A program made the translations under genes and the position numbers. The notes below the pieces were generated by a model, which was given only the letters and a program-made list of their open reading frames with translations, was not told the DNA's origin and ran no database searches. Of a DNA stretch of 24,093 nucleotides, positions 1 to 7,040 are shown one piece after another; position 1 is the stretch's first letter, and each line of letters starts with the position of its first letter. Source of the stretch: Oscillospiraceae bacterium (GTDB taxonomy: Bacteria > Bacillota > Clostridia > Oscillospirales > Oscillospiraceae); assembly GCA_017400415.1 (NCBI GenBank), contig JAFPTE010000103.1, forward strand, positions 1 to 24,093, in the 5' to 3' direction.

Positions 1-1342
1 CCTTGCCGCCGGAGGAGGTGAACAGCAGCTCATCCTCGGCATAAATGAGGGTCTTGCCGTCCAGCACGTTCATAAGGTCGTACTCCTCCGCCACTCTGGT
101 GGCCTTGCCGGTGCCCCGGATAGCCAGAATCTCGCCGTCAGACACATAGTAGATGCTCTGCAGGTCCCGGGAGCCCGTGAAGCTCTTCACGTCCTCCGCC
201 AGTTCCCTGGCCTCCGGGTCGTTTTTGGAGCCGTCCACTCGGCGGAGCTTGCCCTCCTTCAGGAAGACGATGGTCTTGCCGTCCGTGGAGAGTCGGGCGT
301 CGCCGGAGCCGGACAGGCCCCGGGCCACGGTATCCGTGGTCATATCCTTGTTCAGCCGGACCACCTTGCCGTCATTGTAGAAGAAGCAGCCGATGAAGGT
401 CTTCACGCCCAGAACGCTGCCCTCGGTCTCCGTGTTGGCAGGCAGCAGGATGCTGGGGCGGTACCGGAAGGTCTGCTGCTTTTCGCCGCCCTTGGCGCAG
501 TAGCAGGTCCTCTCCCCGTCGAAGAACAGCACCTCGCTGAGGTCCTGGTTGAAGTAGAGGGAGGTGTAGGAGGAGGCCAGCCGGGCGGCGGTGTCGTCCT
601 TGTACTTTTTCTGGACGTACAGGGGCCGCTCCCCGTTGTCGCCCTCCTTGGTGTAATAGATGTAGGCGGCGCCGTTGGCCAGGCCCCGGACCGTGCGGTT
701 CCGGCCCAGCTCATGCTCCTGGCCGTCATAGATAAAGGCCTTGGCGGCGCCGTCCTCGGCGTTCCTGCGGAAGGAGACTGCGCTGCCGTCCGGTGAGAGC
801 ATAACGCTGCTCTTGGCTGCGCCGGAGGCTATCTTTGCGGCGTTGCCGCCCCGGTAGCGGTACAGGTCGTTGCCCTCGTCCCCGGCCACGGCGTACACAA
901 GGGTGCTGCCGTCACGGGAAATATAGTACTCCAGGCAGTCCTCCGTGACCTTGGTGATCTTGCCGTCAGACACATAGTAAAGGGTGTTGCCGTCCTTGAT
1001 AAGGCCCGCCTTGCCGCTGGCGCTGATGCGGGCGAAGGCGCCGGTATCCACGCTCTGGCGGGCGGTCTTGCCGCTGTCCGTCACAACGAAGGCGGTGTTG
1101 TCAAAGAACCGGACCGTAAAGGCGGAGGGGGACGTGACATAGTTTTTGCCGCTGCCGCCGAAGATGTTCACTGCCAGGATCACGATGGCGATAAGGGCTG
1201 CCAGGGCGGCCGCCGCAATACCGATGAGCTTCAGATCCAGGGGCGGTCTCTTTCTTGTCAGCTTTTCTTCTGTGGGGTCATAGCCGCAGGAGGGGCAGGG
1301 TGCGCCCTCGGTCATTTCTGCGCCGCATTTTGGACAAGTCAT
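1..1342 (-). CDS. Zinc-ribbon, membrane-anchored propeller-like protein (partial)
   Basis: The frame is open from an ATG at 1342 down to the window edge (at least 447 codons, no stop), so the C-terminus is missing. An AGGAGG ribosome binding site lies 6 nt before the ATG. The first 20 residues hold a small zinc ribbon: C3-P-K-C6 and C16-P-S-C19. A basic stretch (residues 27-32) leads into one hydrophobic segment at about 39-61, so the ribbon is probably cytoplasmic and the rest extracytoplasmic. The outer part shows recurring short beta-strand units of the type YYVSDGKI, LSPDGSAVSF and LSTDGKTIVFLKEGKL, as in TolB/DUF5050-like beta-propellers. Exact function unknown; sensing or binding at the cell surface is an inference. 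It follows acpP but lies beyond that gene's terminator, and I see no clear promoter of its own. Confidence 0.8.
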   Translation of the reverse strand, partial: MTCPKCGAEMTEGAPCPSCGYDPTEEKLTRKRPPLDLKLIGIAAAALAALIAIVILAVNIFGGSGKNYVTSPSAFTVRFFDNTAFVVTDSGKTARQSVDTGAFARISASGKAGLIKDGNTLYYVSDGKITKVTEDCLEYYISRDGSTLVYAVAGDEGNDLYRYRGGNAAKIASGAAKSSVMLSPDGSAVSFRRNAEDGAAKAFIYDGQEHELGRNRTVRGLANGAAYIYYTKEGDNGERPLYVQKKYKDDTAARLASSYTSLYFNQDLSEVLFFDGERTCYCAKGGEKQQTFRYRPSILLPANTETEGSVLGVKTFIGCFFYNDGKVVRLNKDMTTDTVARGLSGSGDARLSTDGKTIVFLKEGKLRRVDGSKNDPEARELAEDVKSFTGSRDLQSIYYVSDGEILAIRGTGKATRVAEEYDLMNVLDGKTLIYAEDELLFTSSGGK

Positions 1343-1365
1343 GTTTTTACCTCCTTTTCTTTCTG

Positions 1366-1395
1366 AAAACGCCCGCAGCAATATGCTGCGGGCGT
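1366..1395 (-). terminator. Rho-independent terminator after acpP
   Basis: A perfect 11-bp inverted repeat (1370-1380 with 1384-1394, 3-nt loop) extends by one A-T pair to 1369/1395. On the minus strand it leads into a short TTTT run at 1369-1366. It sits about 50 nt past the acpP stop. The T-run is short, so some readthrough into the next gene is possible. Confidence 0.75.
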
Positions 1396-1447
1396 CTTAC
1401 TGCATACGGATTCAACAGCGCTGACGCCGTTAGCTTTGTGCAGCGGT

Positions 1448-1672
1448 TCAGTTCAGGTTGTCGATGGCCCTTGCCAGGTCGCCGACGGTGTGAACGTCCT
1501 TCACTGCCTCATCGGGGATGGAGATGTTAAGCTCATCCTCCAGGGAGACCAGAAGGTCTACCAGATCCAAAGAGTCGATGCCCAGATCATCGGTAAAGGT
1601 GGTATCCGGGTTTATCTTTTCGGGCTCAATGTCAAGCTCATTTACGATTATATCCTTGATTCTATCGAACAT
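1448..1672 (-). CDS. acpP: Acyl carrier protein
   Basis: A 74-aa acidic protein of normal ACP length. It contains the DSLD motif whose serine accepts the 4'-phosphopantetheine arm, followed by the LVDLLVSLEDEL helix. It carries growing acyl chains in fatty-acid synthesis in the cytoplasm. The ATG at 1672 has an AGGAGA site upstream. It lies 30 nt after jag, so it is probably co-transcribed with the rpmH-rnpA-yidD-yidC-jag cluster, and a strong hairpin terminator follows. No fatty-acid synthesis enzyme is nearby. A specialised ACP for another pathway is possible, but nothing in the context suggests it. Confidence 0.93.
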   Translation of the reverse strand: MFDRIKDIIVNELDIEPEKINPDTTFTDDLGIDSLDLVDLLVSLEDELNISIPDEAVKDVHTVGDLARAIDNLN

Positions 1673-1702
1673 AGCTGTGACTCTCCTTTTTTTACCTTTA
1701 AT

Positions 1703-2653
1703 TCAGCACCACTCTCTGGTGACGTGCTCTTTCTTTGCGGGAGCCGGGGTCTCGGGAACCTGCTCCTCTGCCTTTGGCTCTGCCTTCGTCTCCCTGTTGG
1801 GACGCTCGGAGCGTCCCCCACGCTCACGGCGGGGTCTGCGCTCCTGGCCCTCGGTGCGCTCGGCAGTATTGCCGCTGCGCTCATAGGCCACCACGACCCG
1901 ACGGTTGGGCTCAGTGCCGGTGGAATAGGTGGTGACGCCCTCAAAATCCTGAAGGGCCGTATGGATAACGTGGCGCTCATAGGCGTTCATGGGCTCCAGA
2001 GTCATATTCCGGCGGTAGCGGACCACCTTGGCGGCGGTCTTCTTTGCAAGGCCGGTCAGGGCGGAGGCCCGCTTGGCCCGGTAATTCTCGGCGTCGATGT
2101 TAACTCTGGTGCGCTCATTCTCGCCGGAGTTCAGAACGTAGTTGCACAGGTGCTGGATGGCGTCCAGGGTCTCGCCCCGGCGGCCGATGAGGGCCCCTAC
2201 CTTGCCGCCCCGGAGGGTGACGGATACGGAGCTGTCCTCGCTGTTCCAGCTGGCCGCAGGCTGGGCGTCCACTCCCATGCGCTCAAAGAGCCCGGTGAGG
2301 AACTGCTCAACTCTGGCGGTCTTCTCGTTCTGCTCTGCCTGGGGTACCGGTGCGGCCTCCTTTGCGGGGGCCGGGGCCTTTTCCTTTTTGGGCTTGGGTG
2401 CCCTGGGACTCTCCTGCTTCTCCTCCCGGACTTCCTTCTTCTCCGGGGCGGCCTTGGGCTCCTCCGGCTCCTGGCCGGGGACCTCATAGCTTACCTTTAT
2501 GCGGGCGGGCTGGGCGCCGAAGCCGAAGAAGCCGGCCTTGCCCATATCCAGCACCTCATAGGTGACGTCGTCAGCGGTCAGGCCCAGGGTACGGAGGGCA
2601 GAGGCCAGTGCGTCATCCTTGGTTTTGCCGGTGGCTTCGATGGATTTAATCAT
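1703..2653 (-). CDS. jag: Jag/KhpB RNA-binding protein (SpoIIIJ-associated)
   Basis: A 316-aa protein with the standard Jag order: an N-terminal Jag_N domain (about 1-58, with GKAGFFGFGAQPARIKV), a charged Pro/Lys/Glu linker (60-110), a KH domain with the GRRG loop at 157-160, and an R3H domain with the R-x3-H pair at R227/H231. A long basic, disordered C-terminal tail follows (about 260-316), longer than in many relatives. The KH and R3H modules bind single-stranded RNA. In Gram-positives Jag/KhpB acts with KhpA on mRNAs for cell division and elongation, and is encoded next to YidC. Its ATG overlaps the end of yidC by 8 nt, so translation is probably coupled. Confidence 0.95.
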   Translation of the reverse strand: MIKSIEATGKTKDDALASALRTLGLTADDVTYEVLDMGKAGFFGFGAQPARIKVSYEVPGQEPEEPKAAPEKKEVREEKQESPRAPKPKKEKAPAPAKEAAPVPQAEQNEKTARVEQFLTGLFERMGVDAQPAASWNSEDSSVSVTLRGGKVGALIGRRGETLDAIQHLCNYVLNSGENERTRVNIDAENYRAKRASALTGLAKKTAAKVVRYRRNMTLEPMNAYERHVIHTALQDFEGVTTYSTGTEPNRRVVVAYERSGNTAERTEGQERRPRRERGGRSERPNRETKAEPKAEEQVPETPAPAKKEHVTREWC

Positions 2654-3848
2654 TATTGTCCGTTCCTTCCTCTTCCGGCTCGGTCCCGTTTTCTTCGGGC
2701 TGGCCGGAGGGTGTTGATTTCAGGTATCTGTCCGGATCGTAGGCCCGGCCTCTGGCGTACTTGCGGTGGCCCACCCGGCTGGGCTCATACTTATCCTCGC
2801 CGGTGAGGCTGTCCTGATACTGGCGCTCCGCCTCGGCCCGCTGGGCCTTCTCACGCTGGGCCTTTTTCTTCTTGGAGGTTGATTCGTTCTCCAGGGTGGC
2901 GCCCTCCGCACGGAGGCGCTCGGTCTCCGCTCTCTTGGCCTCCAGCTCCGCCTCACGCTTTTTCCGGCGCTCGTCGATTTCCCTGGTCTCCGTGGCCAGT
3001 ATGCCCTTATAGTAGTTGGTAAGGACGATCTCCTGGATTATGGAGAGGATGGAGCCCATGATCCAGTAGATACCCAGGGCCGCCGGCATCATAAAACAGA
3101 ACACCAGGGTCATAATGGGCATCATCAGATTCATGGAGCTGGTGGTGGCGGCAGCCTGGGGGTCGGCGGGCGGATTCAGCTTCTGGCTCACGGCGGTGAC
3201 GGCGTAGCTCAGAGCGGCGGCGATTATGGGCACCAGGAGCAGGCCCAGGTTGGCGGCCATGTTCTCAGAGGTGTATTCCCATACGCGGAAATTGGGGGTC
3301 TCGCCCAGGTCCAGGCCCAGGAATTTATAGTCGATGGCTACGAGCTTATCGCTTATGCCGGAGAAGCTGGAAAAATGCTCCGAAATAAACTTGGACATGG
3401 CGATCTGGATATAGCCGGCGTTGGCGGTGGACTGGAAGCCCAGCTCAGTCAGCTTTGTCAGAATGGCGCCGCCCTCCTGGATAAGCTCCTTTGCAATGCC
3501 CATCATGCAGGTGATGGGCTCACGAATGGCGTAATACAGGGCAATCATAATGGGGAAGGGGATAAGGCTCCAGAGGCAGCCCGACATGGGGTTGATGTTC
3601 TCCTCTTTATAGAGCTTCTGCAGCTCCTCACCGTACTTCTGCTGATTGCTGCCGTACTTTTTCTGCAGCTCCTGAAGCTGCGGCTGCAGAAGCTGGGTGC
3701 GCATCATGCTGCGCTTGGACTTCATCTGGAAGGGCAGCATGATGAGCCTTACGATGATGGCGAAAATGATCACCGCAAGGCCGTAGCTGTGTGTGACGTT
3801 GTAGAGCCACATCATCAGCATACCGAAGGGTTTAGAAATGAGTTCCAT
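2646..3848 (-). CDS. yidC: Membrane protein insertase YidC (SpoIIIJ/OxaA type)
   Basis: A 400-aa insertase that places proteins into the cytoplasmic membrane, alone or with SecYEG. The start is ATG at 3848 (MELISKPFGMLMMW) with GGAG 7 nt upstream; the frame is open further upstream, but that stretch overlaps yidD and has no family similarity. The conserved groove arginine is R34 in the first core segment (VRLIMLPF). A cytoplasmic Lys/Gln-rich hairpin follows (50-85), then further membrane segments near 90-110, 200-220 and 240-277. The last 120 or so residues (from about 285) form a highly charged, coiled-coil-like cytoplasmic tail, longer than in the Bacillus protein and perhaps ribosome-contacting. 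There is no large periplasmic domain, as expected in a Gram-positive. The stop overlaps the jag start. Confidence 0.96.
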   Translation of the reverse strand: MELISKPFGMLMMWLYNVTHSYGLAVIIFAIIVRLIMLPFQMKSKRSMMRTQLLQPQLQELQKKYGSNQQKYGEELQKLYKEENINPMSGCLWSLIPFPIMIALYYAIREPITCMMGIAKELIQEGGAILTKLTELGFQSTANAGYIQIAMSKFISEHFSSFSGISDKLVAIDYKFLGLDLGETPNFRVWEYTSENMAANLGLLLVPIIAAALSYAVTAVSQKLNPPADPQAAATTSSMNLMMPIMTLVFCFMMPAALGIYWIMGSILSIIQEIVLTNYYKGILATETREIDERRKKREAELEAKRAETERLRAEGATLENESTSKKKKAQREKAQRAEAERQYQDSLTGEDKYEPSRVGHRKYARGRAYDPDRYLKSTPSGQPEENGTEPEEEGTDNND

Positions 3849-3880
3849 TAATTCGCTCCATTCACGCTGTACGCCCGGTT

Positions 3881-4099
3881 TCAGGGCACAGGGTCGTAAT
3901 AGTTCATCTCCTTGAAGTGGAAGGGGTGGCACCGGGAAAGACGCCGGAGAGCAAGGCCGGTGCCCTTCACTGCGCCGTACTTCTGGATGGCCTCCAGGGC
4001 GTACTGGCTGCAGGTGGGGGTGAACCGGCAGGACGGGGGAAAGGCCGGCGAGATATGCTTCCGGTAAAAACGAATGAGCCACAAAAGGACGCTCTTCAC
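3881..4099 (-). CDS. yidD: Membrane protein insertion efficiency factor YidD
   Basis: A 72-aa protein of normal YidD length, with the family core KHISPAFPPSCRFTPTCSQYALEAI and three conserved cysteines (PSCRFTPTC and RCHPFH). The N-terminus is an amphipathic/hydrophobic helix (LLWLIRFYRK) expected to lie on the inner face of the membrane. YidD helps YidC-dependent insertion. The start is GTG at 4099, overlapping the rnpA stop by 4 nt (GTGA), which indicates coupled translation. yidC starts 32 nt downstream. Confidence 0.95.
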   Translation of the reverse strand: MKSVLLWLIRFYRKHISPAFPPSCRFTPTCSQYALEAIQKYGAVKGTGLALRRLSRCHPFHFKEMNYYDPVP

Positions 4100-4431
4100 G
4101 CTCTCATCTCCAGCTTGTCCATCAGTCGGCAGAGCTCCTCCTCCATGGGGGAAAAGACCGCCTCCGCCGAAGCTCCTCTGGCTACGGCGATAACGTCATA
4201 GCCGCCCTTGAGCTCTGACCCATGGCGGCGGAAAACGTCCCTGACCCGCCTTCTGATGCGGTTGCGGATGACGGCCCCTCCCACCTTGACGCTGACCGTT
4301 ATGCCCAGGCGCAGGCCCGGGACCTGCCTCGGTCTGGCGTACAGGATGAAAAGCCGGCCCGCAGCGCTTTTTCCCTTCCGGTAAAGGCGGCGGAATTCAT
4401 AGTTTTCCTTGATGCTCAGGGGATTTTTCAA
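4096..4431 (-). CDS. rnpA: Ribonuclease P protein component
   Basis: The protein subunit of RNase P, which with the RNA subunit removes 5' leaders from pre-tRNAs. The signature RNRIRRRVRDVFR lies at residues 56-68, and the N-terminus (K-N-P-L-S-I-K-E-N-Y-E-F-R-R-L-Y) matches the family start. I chose TTG at 4431 (111 aa, normal length) with GGGAG upstream at 4442-4446. The frame also stays open to an ATG at 4470 and a TTG at 4479, but those would add residues without family similarity and would place two perfect hairpins inside the coding sequence. It lies between rpmH and yidD as in most Firmicutes. Confidence 0.93.
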   Translation of the reverse strand: MKNPLSIKENYEFRRLYRKGKSAAGRLFILYARPRQVPGLRLGITVSVKVGGAVIRNRIRRRVRDVFRRHGSELKGGYDVIAVARGASAEAVFSPMEEELCRLMDKLEMRA

Positions 4432-4451
4432 GCTCTTCCAACTCCCAGGGG

Positions 4452-4499
4452 GCGAAGCAGCCTTGTGCATGCTTCGCAAGGGCGAGTCTCCCCGCCCTT
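4452..4499 (-). promoter_or_regulatory. Two abutting hairpins in the rpmH-rnpA spacer
   Basis: Two perfect 7-bp inverted repeats touch end to end. In transcription order they are 4499-4493 with 4484-4478 (8-nt loop) and 4477-4471 with 4458-4452 (12-nt loop). The second ends about 6 nt before the rnpA ribosome binding site. They could be an RNase processing or stability element separating the rpmH and rnpA messages, or could limit rnpA translation. No T-run follows, so termination is unlikely. Confidence 0.45.
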
Positions 4500-4528
4500 A
4501 AAAACAGATTTGTGCAGTGCCGGTCCCA

Positions 4529-4663
4529 TCAGTGGGTCAGGCGAGCACGACCCTTGTTGCGTCTGCGGTGGAGCACCTTGCGGCCGTTAGCGGTGGCCAT
4601 TCTTTTTCTGAAGCCATGCTCCTTGGAGCGATGGAGCTTCTTGGGCTGATAAGTCCTTTTCAC
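4529..4663 (-). CDS. rpmH: Ribosomal protein bL34
   Basis: A 44-aa basic protein: MKRTYQPKKLHRSKEHGFRK at the start, then RMATANGRKVLHRRRNKGRA and the end RLTH. This is the complete bL34 sequence at its usual length. The start is GTG at 4663 with GGAGGTG upstream. It is the first gene of the rpmH-rnpA-yidD-yidC-jag-acpP transcription unit and has a strong promoter about 90 nt upstream. The last residue is H where D is common, a minor difference. Confidence 0.98.
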   Translation of the reverse strand: MKRTYQPKKLHRSKEHGFRKRMATANGRKVLHRRRNKGRARLTH

Positions 4664-4750
4664 AGTCTTTGCACCTCCATTGGTTTTTTATATATACTCA
4701 GCGCCGCCGGAAAGGGCGGTGTAGTATGCCGCTTTTAATCACGGAGTTAT

Positions 4751-4780
4751 ATTTTATCTCAAATCACTCCGGTCTGTCAA
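4751..4780 (-). promoter_or_regulatory. Sigma-A promoter of the rpmH operon
   Basis: On the minus strand a consensus -35 TTGACA (4780-4775) is followed after 18 nt by TAAAAT (4756-4751). Predicted transcription starts near 4744, giving a leader of about 80 nt before the rpmH GTG. It lies just past the mnmG stop and so starts a new transcription unit. Confidence 0.75.
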
Positions 4781-4811
4781 GAAAAATTCCGTTTTTTGGG
4801 GGAAAAACCGG
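4781..4811 (-). terminator. Possible weak terminator after mnmG
   Basis: Just after the mnmG stop, the minus strand can form a hairpin of three G-C pairs (811-809 with 791-789 of the 4 kb block), one mismatch and five A-T pairs around a C5 loop (4802-4798). An AATTTTTC tract follows. The stem is weak. Confidence 0.4.
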
Positions 4812-4813
4812 GA

Positions 4814-6706
4814 TCAATCCGTATCTGCGCCCTTCTGACGGGCCAGATATATCATGAGCGCCGCCATATCCGCCGGTGAAACGCCGGAAATGCGGGAGGC
4901 CTGGCCCACGTCCCGGGGCTGGACCCTTGCCAGCTTTTCCCTGGCCTCCAGCCGCAGGCCCTGGATTTGTGAGTAGTCGATCCCCTCCGGAATAAGCCGG
5001 CGGGCGGTTTTCCGGAAGTCCTCCACGGCCTTCAGCTGCCGGTCGATATACCCGGCGTACTTGAGCTCGATCTCCACCTCATGGGCCTCGGCCCGGCTGA
5101 GGGCGGGCCGCTCCGGGTCCATAAAGGCCGTGTCGGCGTAGCTCAGCTGGGGCCGCCGCACAAGGCTTGCCAGGCTCACCCCGCTCTTTGCAGGGGGAAG
5201 GCCCTTTGCCTCCAGCAGCTTATCGGGCCCGGCCTCCGGGGCCAGGAAGGTGTTCTCCAGCCGCTTTATCTCCTCCGCCACCCGGCGGTACTTCTCGCAG
5301 GTCTTCTCATACCTCTCCCGGCTTATGAGGCCCAGCTTGTAGCCGGTCTCCGTAAGCCGCAGGTCGGCATTGTCCTGCCGCAGACAGAGGCGGTACTCGC
5401 TGCGGCTGGTCATCATGCGGTAGGGCTCATTTGTGCCCTTGGTCACCAGGTCGTCGATAAGGGTGCCGATGTAGCTGGAGGCCCGGTCCAGGATAAGGGG
5501 CTCCCTCCCCGCCAGCTTCAGGGCTGCATTTGCCCCGGCCACAAAGCCCTGGACGGCGGCCTCCTCATAGCCGGAGGAGCCGTTGAACTGGCCGGCGCCG
5601 TAGAGGCCGGAAATTTTCTTGGTCTCCAGGGTGGCCCGGAGCTCCAGGGGGTCCACGCAGTCATACTCGATGGCGTAGGCAAAGCGCTGGACCTGGGCCT
5701 GCTCCAGCCCCGGTATGGTGTGGAGCATGCGGAGCTGCACATCCTCCGGCAGAGAGGAGGAGAGGCCCTGAACGTATAGCTCATCCGTATCCAGGCCCAT
5801 GGGCTCGATGAAGAGCTGGTGCCGCTCCTTATCCGGGAAGGTGACGATCTTCGTCTCGATGGAGGGGCAGTACCGGGGGCCCGTGCCGTCGATGACCCCG
5901 TTATACAGGGGGGACCTGTCCAGATTCTCCCGGATTATGCGGTGGGTCTCGGCGTTCGTATAGGTAAGCCAGCATACGGCCCGGTTCTCCGGGGGCTTTT
6001 CCGTCTCCAGGGAGAAGGGCTCCGGCTCCTCATCCCCGGGCTGGAGCTCCATTTTGGAAAAATCCACGCTGCGGGCGTTGATTCTGGGGGGCGTGCCGGT
6101 TTTGAAGCGCCGCAGGGAAAGGCCCAGGGACCGGAGGCTCTCCCCCAGAAGCTTTGAGGGGTGCATGCCGTCCGGGCCGGACTCCTGGGTGACGCTGCCG
6201 GTTATGGTGCGGCCCGCCAGGTAGGTGCCTGTGGCCACCACTATGGCCCTGCAGCTGAAGCGGGCACCGGACCGGGTCACAAGGCCCCGGACGGCCCCGT
6301 TTTCCGTCAGTATCTCCGCCGCCTCGCCCTGCAGAAGCCGCAGGTTTTCCTGCCGCTCCAGAACTCCCTTCATAACGTGGCGGTACCTGTCCCGGTCCGC
6401 CTGGGCCCGGAGGGAGTGGACGGCGGGGCCCTTGCCCCGGTTCAGCATCCGGTACTGGATGCAGGCGGCGTCCGCCGCCTTGCCCATCTGGCCCCCCAGG
6501 CAGTCCAGCTCCCGGACCAGGTGGCCCTTGGCGGTGCCGCCGATGGCGGGATTGCAGGGCATGTTGCCCACGGCGTCCAGGCTGATGGTTATGCACAGGG
6601 TCCGCCGGCCCAGCCGGGCGGAGGCCAGAGCCGCCTCGATGCCGGCGTGACCGGCGCCGATGACGATTACGTCATACTCCCCGGCCTCATAGGTGCTCTC
6701 AGCCAA
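4814..6706 (-). CDS. mnmG: tRNA uridine-5-carboxymethylaminomethyl modification enzyme MnmG (GidA)
   Basis: A 630-aa FAD enzyme that, with MnmE, installs the (carboxymethyl)aminomethyl group on the wobble uridine of tRNAs. The FAD-binding motif GAGHAG is at 17-22, the second family signature GPRYCPSIE at 276-284 carries the catalytic cysteine C280, and C51 lies in CNPAIGG. GLYGAGQFNGSSGYEEAA is also present. The start is TTG at 6706 (residues AESTYEAGEYDVIVIGAG follow) with GGGAGG upstream; this gives the normal family length and an 8-nt overlap with the preceding gene. The open frame further upstream lies inside that gene and has no family similarity. The partner mnmE is not in the window. 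Confidence 0.97.
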   Translation of the reverse strand: MAESTYEAGEYDVIVIGAGHAGIEAALASARLGRRTLCITISLDAVGNMPCNPAIGGTAKGHLVRELDCLGGQMGKAADAACIQYRMLNRGKGPAVHSLRAQADRDRYRHVMKGVLERQENLRLLQGEAAEILTENGAVRGLVTRSGARFSCRAIVVATGTYLAGRTITGSVTQESGPDGMHPSKLLGESLRSLGLSLRRFKTGTPPRINARSVDFSKMELQPGDEEPEPFSLETEKPPENRAVCWLTYTNAETHRIIRENLDRSPLYNGVIDGTGPRYCPSIETKIVTFPDKERHQLFIEPMGLDTDELYVQGLSSSLPEDVQLRMLHTIPGLEQAQVQRFAYAIEYDCVDPLELRATLETKKISGLYGAGQFNGSSGYEEAAVQGFVAGANAALKLAGREPLILDRASSYIGTLIDDLVTKGTNEPYRMMTSRSEYRLCLRQDNADLRLTETGYKLGLISRERYEKTCEKYRRVAEEIKRLENTFLAPEAGPDKLLEAKGLPPAKSGVSLASLVRRPQLSYADTAFMDPERPALSRAEAHEVEIELKYAGYIDRQLKAVEDFRKTARRLIPEGIDYSQIQGLRLEAREKLARVQPRDVGQASRISGVSPADMAALMIYLARQKGADTD

Positions 6707-7040
6707 AGCGGGCCTCCCGCAGGGGCTTGTCCCAGAGTATCTTTGCCTTCTCCGCCTTTGCAAGGCCGTCAAGGGTCTCCCGGAGGATCTCCATATAGGC
6801 GGCCTCCTTCTTCTTGCTTCTTCTGCCCTTGCCCGCATAGAGGACCTGGGACAGGAATGCGTCATAGGAGATGGCGTAATCCTCCTCGTCCGCATGGGGG
6901 AAGAAGCTGACGGAGGCGGTGTAGGTTATCTGCCCGGCGTCGCTCTCGCCGGTGAGGGCCACAAGGCAGCCCTTCCGCTCCACGCCGTTAAACCTGGCCT
7001 TGGCCTCAAAATACTGGGAATAGACGTCGATTGTCTTCAT
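6699..7040 (-). CDS. Conserved-looking hypothetical protein, 113 aa
   Basis: I do not recognise this family. The protein is soluble, without signal peptide or membrane segment. Its N-terminal part looks like beta strands (YFEAKARFNGVERKGCLVAL, then QITYTASVSFFPH), and a basic helical C-terminal half follows (KGRRSKKKEAAYMEILRE). The ATG at 7040 overlaps the galT stop by 4 nt (ATGA), and its stop overlaps the mnmG start by 8 nt. Tight coupling on both sides supports a real gene. The short, mixed strand/helix form and basic patch could fit nucleic-acid or partner binding, but that is a guess. Confidence 0.8.
   Translation of the reverse strand: MKTIDVYSQYFEAKARFNGVERKGCLVALTGESDAGQITYTASVSFFPHADEEDYAISYDAFLSQVLYAGKGRRSKKKEAAYMEILRETLDGLAKAEKAKILWDKPLREARFG

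Noticed and set aside
1436..2806. A 456-codon plus-strand open frame
   Set aside because: Antisense to acpP, jag and the end of yidC, all of which are certain.
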